NCBI GenBank assembly: GCA_046485135.1
Contig: JAWOHN010000160.1
Coordinates: 1 to 10,201 of the forward strand
From: CAZAQS01 sp046485135
Lineage (GTDB): Bacteria; Chloroflexota; Anaerolineae; Anaerolineales; UBA4823
Direction: 5' to 3'
Length of the DNA stretch: 10,201 bases
Below are positions 6,890-10,201 of the stretch, piece after piece; positions within the stretch are counted from its first letter, which is position 1, and each line of letters opens with the position of its first letter. The position numbers were made by a program, and so were the translations under genes. The notes under the pieces were generated by a model that worked only from the letters and a program-made list of their open reading frames with translations, had not been told where the DNA came from and made no database searches.

Positions 6890-8746
6890 TTAGTCTGTCA
6901 AGCGCTGCCCCGCAATAACAGCCTGCCCGAGGGAGAGACAGGCGGAATTGGGCGGCGTCTGCCGGTGGACATACACCTTAAAGCCGCCCTGCTGCAACAG
7001 GCGGGCAGTCTTTTGCAGTAAGAGCAAGTTCTGCCAGACCTCACCACTCAGGGCTACTTCCGTCAGATTTTGCTGGTTGCGCAGATCTGTGCAAACCTGG
7101 TAGACCAGCTCAGCCACTCCATTGTGAAAACGGGCTGCAATCTGTCCAGGTTTCAACCCGGCGCGGGCATCCTCCACCAGCGCCCGGATTACGGGTAGCG
7201 GGTCGATTTGTCCAGGACCCTCAGCCGTCTCTAGAACATCGAAAACATATGCCTCCCGTTCATGTGGGTCTGCGGCTGCCTCCAGTTCCCACAGCGCCTG
7301 GGCTGGATAACTGCTCTCCTGGCGCAGACCAGCCAAGGATGCGACTGCTTCGAACAGGATCCCCATGCTGGAATGTAGGGGCGTGGTCAACCTGTGCTTG
7401 AGCATCGAACGCAGCAGGCTGGTCTCTTGTGCGCAGACCGCCGCAATGCTGGGGATATCGATCTCCCATTCTATTCCGGCTTCCCACAGATAAGCCATGG
7501 CTTTGCGAGCGATGACCCGGGAGGCGTTATCCCCTCCGGGTAATGGCTGGTAAGCCAGGTGGTAGGGGCGTTCGTAAGTTTGGCCGGTGGCGACCAAGAA
7601 CTCCCCACCCCAAATGACCGGTTGGCCTTTCTGGCTGTCCTGTCCCAGGCCGCCAAAGTCAAAGATCACACCGATGACGGGCGCCTGGCCCTGCCGTTCG
7701 TTATCCGCCAGGCAGGCAGCCAGGTGGGCATGGTGGTGTTGGACGGCTACTGTTGGGAGGGCCTCCCGCTGTGCTTTTTCCAAGGTGAAGCGGGTTGCCA
7801 TTTGGCCAATATCCAGGTCGTGGGCTAAGATTTCTGGTTGAATTCCACTGAGTTTTTGCAGCATGTCCAGGCTGGATTGGAAATTGGCCAGGTTAGATGG
7901 CTGGCTCAAATTGTCGTTGTGAGGGCTGACATAAGCATCTTGCTCCTGAGCCAGGCAGATGGTGTTGTCTCGCTCAGACCCGCTGGCTAGGACAGGCAGG
8001 AGCTTGCCCGTCAGCCTGAGGTGGAGCGGAGCCCAACCACGCCCCAGGCGCAAAGGGTAAACTGCTGTGTTTGTGGATGGGCCTCCAGACGGCGGCTCGC
8101 TCTCGCTTCGATCCGGTTGGAATATGCTCAGGACAGTATCCTTGTGGTTGGTCTCCCACCCGCCATCATGCAGCAGGAAACCCGCTACAATATTACCTAA
8201 ACGGTCGATCCCTTGTCCCGAATCAAGACCAGCCATTTCACCTATCAAGGTACTGCTGGCCAGCAGGATGGCTGTTGGGGAGGCGGATGGCGCGCCCAGA
8301 GAGAGGCGGCTCTTTCTGGCTGCCTGGAACAGCATGTGCTCCAGGTGATTGTTGGGTAACCTGACGGGCAATGTTTTCAGGAAGGGTGAAGCCAGCTTGC
8401 TTAAGGGTGTATCCAGACGCTTTTCGAGGATGACCACTGGACGGTGTTCTGATTCCAGCGCTGCTGCAGCAACTTCGTCCAACCAGCAGAATTCCTCCAC
8501 GGCCTGGAGATGCGGAAACAAGGCTGGCAGCGGCTGCTCTGGCTGGCCCAATTTACCTCTCAATTCTGCCACTGCTTGCCCGTGGTCAGCCGCGCAAGCC
8601 AGGTAGATGGTTCCCTTTCCCTGGACTACCAGCAGCTTGCCTTGCTCCAACCAGCGCTGCGCTTTTGATATAGCTGCCTTCCCCCGGGCTTCGATTTTCG
8701 ATACCTGTTTGTGGCGTGTCTCCAGCCAGATTTGCAATTCTTGCAT
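6890..8746 (-). CDS. Short, divergent HypF-like protein (YrdC-like plus Kae1-like domains)
   Basis: This 618-residue protein matches the C-terminal two thirds of HypF, which makes the thiocarbamate for the CN ligands of [NiFe]-hydrogenase. The N-terminal acylphosphatase and zinc-finger domains of HypF are absent. Residues about 25-210 follow the YrdC fold (GKGTIYLACAAD 43-54; VAGFLLHD 187-194), but its usual motifs are changed: TSGN reads ASST (163-166) and HDR reads HDG. The Kae1-like part keeps QHHHAH (336-341), D363, WGGEF (379-383) and PLPGGD (401-406). SGGVFQN reads SGEVWQN (567-573), and PPNDGG reads PPNSAC (598-603), which would lose a metal-ligand aspartate. The ATG at 8746 is chosen because GGTGA lies 8 nt upstream and the longer frame, to 8992, only shadows hypA. 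The start is 52 nt after the hypA stop, so the two genes are likely co-transcribed. It may be a non-catalytic or repurposed HypF paralogue. Confidence 0.82.
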   Translation of the reverse strand: MQELQIWLETRHKQVSKIEARGKAAISKAQRWLEQGKLLVVQGKGTIYLACAADHGQAVAELRGKLGQPEQPLPALFPHLQAVEEFCWLDEVAAAALESEHRPVVILEKRLDTPLSKLASPFLKTLPVRLPNNHLEHMLFQAARKSRLSLGAPSASPTAILLASSTLIGEMAGLDSGQGIDRLGNIVAGFLLHDGGWETNHKDTVLSIFQPDRSESEPPSGGPSTNTAVYPLRLGRGWAPLHLRLTGKLLPVLASGSERDNTICLAQEQDAYVSPHNDNLSQPSNLANFQSSLDMLQKLSGIQPEILAHDLDIGQMATRFTLEKAQREALPTVAVQHHHAHLAACLADNERQGQAPVIGVIFDFGGLGQDSQKGQPVIWGGEFLVATGQTYERPYHLAYQPLPGGDNASRVIARKAMAYLWEAGIEWEIDIPSIAAVCAQETSLLRSMLKHRLTTPLHSSMGILFEAVASLAGLRQESSYPAQALWELEAAADPHEREAYVFDVLETAEGPGQIDPLPVIRALVEDARAGLKPGQIAARFHNGVAELVYQVCTDLRNQQNLTEVALSGEVWQNLLLLQKTARLLQQGGFKVYVHRQTPPNSACLSLGQAVIAGQRLTD

Positions 8747-8798
8747 TGAACTAATCACCAATTTCGAAATCAGCTGAGCTGCTCGGGCAGAGTAACCA

Positions 8799-9143
8799 TC
8801 AGGTTTCGATCTCGATGGCATCGACAAAGAACTCGGCCCCGGCGACCACCTGGACCCGGACCCCCGCACAGGCGGTGCAGGCCATCTGCTCCGGGCCAGG
8901 GGTGTAGCGGTGGTGGCAATCCAGGCATTGCAGCTCGGTTTGGATGCGTTTGAAATGCAGCCTGGCGCCTTGGGCGAGGGTATCCTGGGCAATCATGTCC
9001 CAATAGAATTGGATTGAATCGTCCACCAGGGAAGTGAGCTGTCCAATGACCAGATACAGGTCGGTGATGCGGCTGGCTTGAGCCGCCTGCCCGTGCCGCA
9101 GGGCGATCTCCAGGATGCTTTCCGTTACCGATAGCTCGTGCAT
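8799..9143 (-). CDS. hypA: Hydrogenase/urease nickel incorporation protein HypA
   Basis: This 114-residue cytoplasmic metallochaperone has the usual HypA length. It delivers nickel, normally with the GTPase HypB, to the large subunit of [NiFe]-hydrogenase. The N-terminus MHELSVTESIL carries the nickel-binding MHE motif (H2, E3). The zinc site is a pair of CxxC motifs, CLDC (C73, C76) and CTAC (C89, C92). The start is fixed by MHE at 9143; a longer frame to 9245 overlaps the permease gene. No Shine-Dalgarno sequence is visible. Instead, a TGG-TATGAT extended -10 lies only 9 nt before the ATG, so a leaderless transcript is possible besides readthrough from the permease gene 31 nt upstream. A HypF-like gene follows. 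No hypB, hypC, hypD or hypE is in the window. Confidence 0.95.
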   Translation of the reverse strand: MHELSVTESILEIALRHGQAAQASRITDLYLVIGQLTSLVDDSIQFYWDMIAQDTLAQGARLHFKRIQTELQCLDCHHRYTPGPEQMACTACAGVRVQVVAGAEFFVDAIEIET

Positions 9144-9152
9144 GGTGAGGGA

Positions 9153-9161
9153 ATCATACCA
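9153..9161 (-). promoter_or_regulatory. Possible extended -10 promoter giving a leaderless hypA transcript
   Basis: The - strand reads TGG then TATGAT (9158-9153), with 9 nt between the hexamer and the hypA ATG. Transcription would begin at or next to the start codon. This fits the missing ribosome binding site, but no clear -35 is seen. Confidence 0.35.
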
Positions 9162-9174
9162 TCTTAGGTGTCGA

Positions 9175-10143
9175 TTAGCGCTGGCGGATGCGCGGTTCTG
9201 CCACTTCATGCAACCCACGCGCGATAAAGTAAAAAGAAGCCGCAAACATAGAGATGGCGATGGCTGGTGGAATCAGTACGTTCCACGGAATTTCAGGGAT
9301 GAAGGTCATCAAGGTAAAACTGTCCCAGATCAGCGAGCCCCAGTTCAAGCGAGTGATGGATAAGCCCAAGAAAGTGCTGAATCCGTCGGCGAAGACCGCC
9401 CCGGTGACGGTCAGTAACATTTGCACAGAGGCCAACGGGAGCATTTGCGGGATCAGGTGCTTAAAGATGATGCGTCCTGCACCGGCTCCTGCGACCCGGG
9501 AGGCGTCGATAAAGGGTTTTGCCATCACCGTCAGCGCATAGGCGCGCATGATGATGGCTGCGCCTCCCATCCCAACCAAAACCCCATAAAGCAATCCGAA
9601 ATTGACCGGGCTTAACTGGCTGATGCCGCTGACCACAACCATTACCAAGGGCGCTGGCGCCAAAAGGAGCAGATCTGAAAAGTGACCAAAGATGCTGTCC
9701 AGCCCGCCGCGATAATAAGCAGAAAACGCGCCCACCAACGTGCTCAGGGCAGCGGTCACCAGGGCGGCCGTCATCGCCAGGAGGAATGTCGGTGTGGTAG
9801 CGGCCAGCAACCGGCTTAATACATCCCTTCCTAAAGAGTCTGTCCCCAGCAGGTGTTCGCTGGAGGGAGGCGATGGATGGGGAAAAACATAGGCATCAAA
9901 GCCAGTATACGGATTGTAGATCTGCTTTGGCCATACAGTTTTCATCAGAATTGGGTGCAATATTGACATTACCGCGTAGATCACCAGCAGAACCAGACCG
10001 AACACAGCCAGTTTGTTCCTGGAGAAGATGCCCCAGCTTTCGCGCAGGCCGCGGAATTGCAGGTTGAACAACCTGCGCCAGCGGGAAATTCTAAAGGAGA
10101 GCGTTGTAATAGATGATTTCGGGGTGGTGTTTAGAGCGCTCAT
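9175..10143 (-). CDS. ABC transporter permease, OppC/DppC/NikC type
   Basis: This 322-residue inner-membrane permease belongs to the peptide/nickel ABC transporter family. The N-terminal OppC-type region is present: a basic cytoplasmic stretch, then 'RNKLAVFGLVLLVIYAVMSI' as the first membrane helix. After the periplasmic loop comes the strongly conserved 'HLLGTDSLGRDVLSRLL', which starts the permease core. Further hydrophobic helices follow. The cytoplasmic EAA-type loop, 'DASRVAGAGAGRIIFKHLIP', contacts the ATPase. It overlaps the upstream permease gene by 4 nt (ATGA), so the pair is translationally coupled and would form the heterodimeric channel. The ATPase and substrate-binding genes must lie outside the window. 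The substrate could be oligopeptide, dipeptide or nickel; hypA immediately downstream makes nickel worth considering, but sequence alone does not decide. Confidence 0.92.
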   Translation of the reverse strand: MSALNTTPKSSITTLSFRISRWRRLFNLQFRGLRESWGIFSRNKLAVFGLVLLVIYAVMSILHPILMKTVWPKQIYNPYTGFDAYVFPHPSPPSSEHLLGTDSLGRDVLSRLLAATTPTFLLAMTAALVTAALSTLVGAFSAYYRGGLDSIFGHFSDLLLLAPAPLVMVVVSGISQLSPVNFGLLYGVLVGMGGAAIIMRAYALTVMAKPFIDASRVAGAGAGRIIFKHLIPQMLPLASVQMLLTVTGAVFADGFSTFLGLSITRLNWGSLIWDSFTLMTFIPEIPWNVLIPPAIAISMFAASFYFIARGLHEVAEPRIRQR

Positions 10144-10201
10144 AGGCCGCCCCCGTCGGTTGCGCTGGTCGTACGCAGCCTGGGATCCAGATACAATACC
10201 A
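10140..10201 (-). CDS. C-terminal end of an OppB/DppB/NikB-type permease (5' partial)
   Basis: The last 62 bases of the window on the - strand read 19 residues, 'VLYLDPRLRTTSATDGGGL', to a TGA at 10142-10140. The YLDPRLR tail is the hallmark C-terminus of OppB-family permeases, the usual partner encoded just before an OppC-type permease. The TGA overlaps the ATG of the next gene (ATGA). The rest of the gene lies beyond the right edge. Confidence 0.82.
   Translation of the reverse strand, partial: VLYLDPRLRTTSATDGGGL

Noticed and set aside
8747..8992. Upstream extension of the HypF-like frame (82 more residues)
   Set aside because: It runs across hypA in another frame, has no domain content, and lacks the cysteine pairs expected of a HypF zinc finger. 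The ATG at 8746 has a GGTGA site at suitable spacing.
9144..9245. N-terminal extension of hypA
   Set aside because: HypA must begin with MHE for nickel binding, and the extension overlaps the end of the permease gene.

Overview
The window looks like the chromosome of an anaerobic bacterium. A Chloroflexota/Anaerolineae-like lineage is my best guess, inferred from the mix of proteins: an aldehyde:ferredoxin oxidoreductase (AOR) family enzyme, [NiFe]-hydrogenase maturation proteins, a V4R-PAS sensor remnant, a cupredoxin lipoprotein and a DNRLRE-like extracellular module. No rRNA, tRNA, CRISPR array, transposase or phage gene is visible.

Left part (1-1181): the 3' end of a probable secreted protein runs in on the + strand. 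It converges on a complete dodecin (flavin-binding) gene on the - strand, with a 10-bp hairpin between them. Upstream of the dodecin gene is a long AT-rich stretch holding a perfect 19-bp hairpin and one doubtful small ORF.

Middle (1182-5620): a stand-alone, 720-residue AOR-family tungsten/molybdenum-pterin oxidoreductase converges on an M20-type N-carbamoyl-L-amino-acid hydrolase. A strong hairpin terminator separates them, and just upstream of that hairpin is a promoter-like sequence. The hydrolase is divergent from a type-1 copper lipoprotein, with a recognisable promoter for each.

Pseudogene zone (5621-6814): a V4R-PAS-coiled-coil sensor protein is broken by an apparent frameshift and in-frame stop codons. 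The 3' tail of a different, unrecognised gene follows directly. This is a decaying locus.

Right part (6890-10201, all - strand): read in transcription order, the end of an OppB/DppB-type permease overlaps an OppC/DppC-type permease by 4 bases (ATGA). Next come hypA (nickel chaperone) and a short, divergent HypF-like protein. The latter lacks the acylphosphatase and zinc-finger domains and has altered active-site motifs. Because the nickel importers NikBC belong to the same permease family, this cluster may link nickel or peptide uptake to [NiFe]-enzyme maturation; that link is inference.

The items most worth a second look are the reduced HypF-like protein beside hypA, the AOR with altered cluster and pterin motifs, and the promoter-hairpin unit at 3482-3560.
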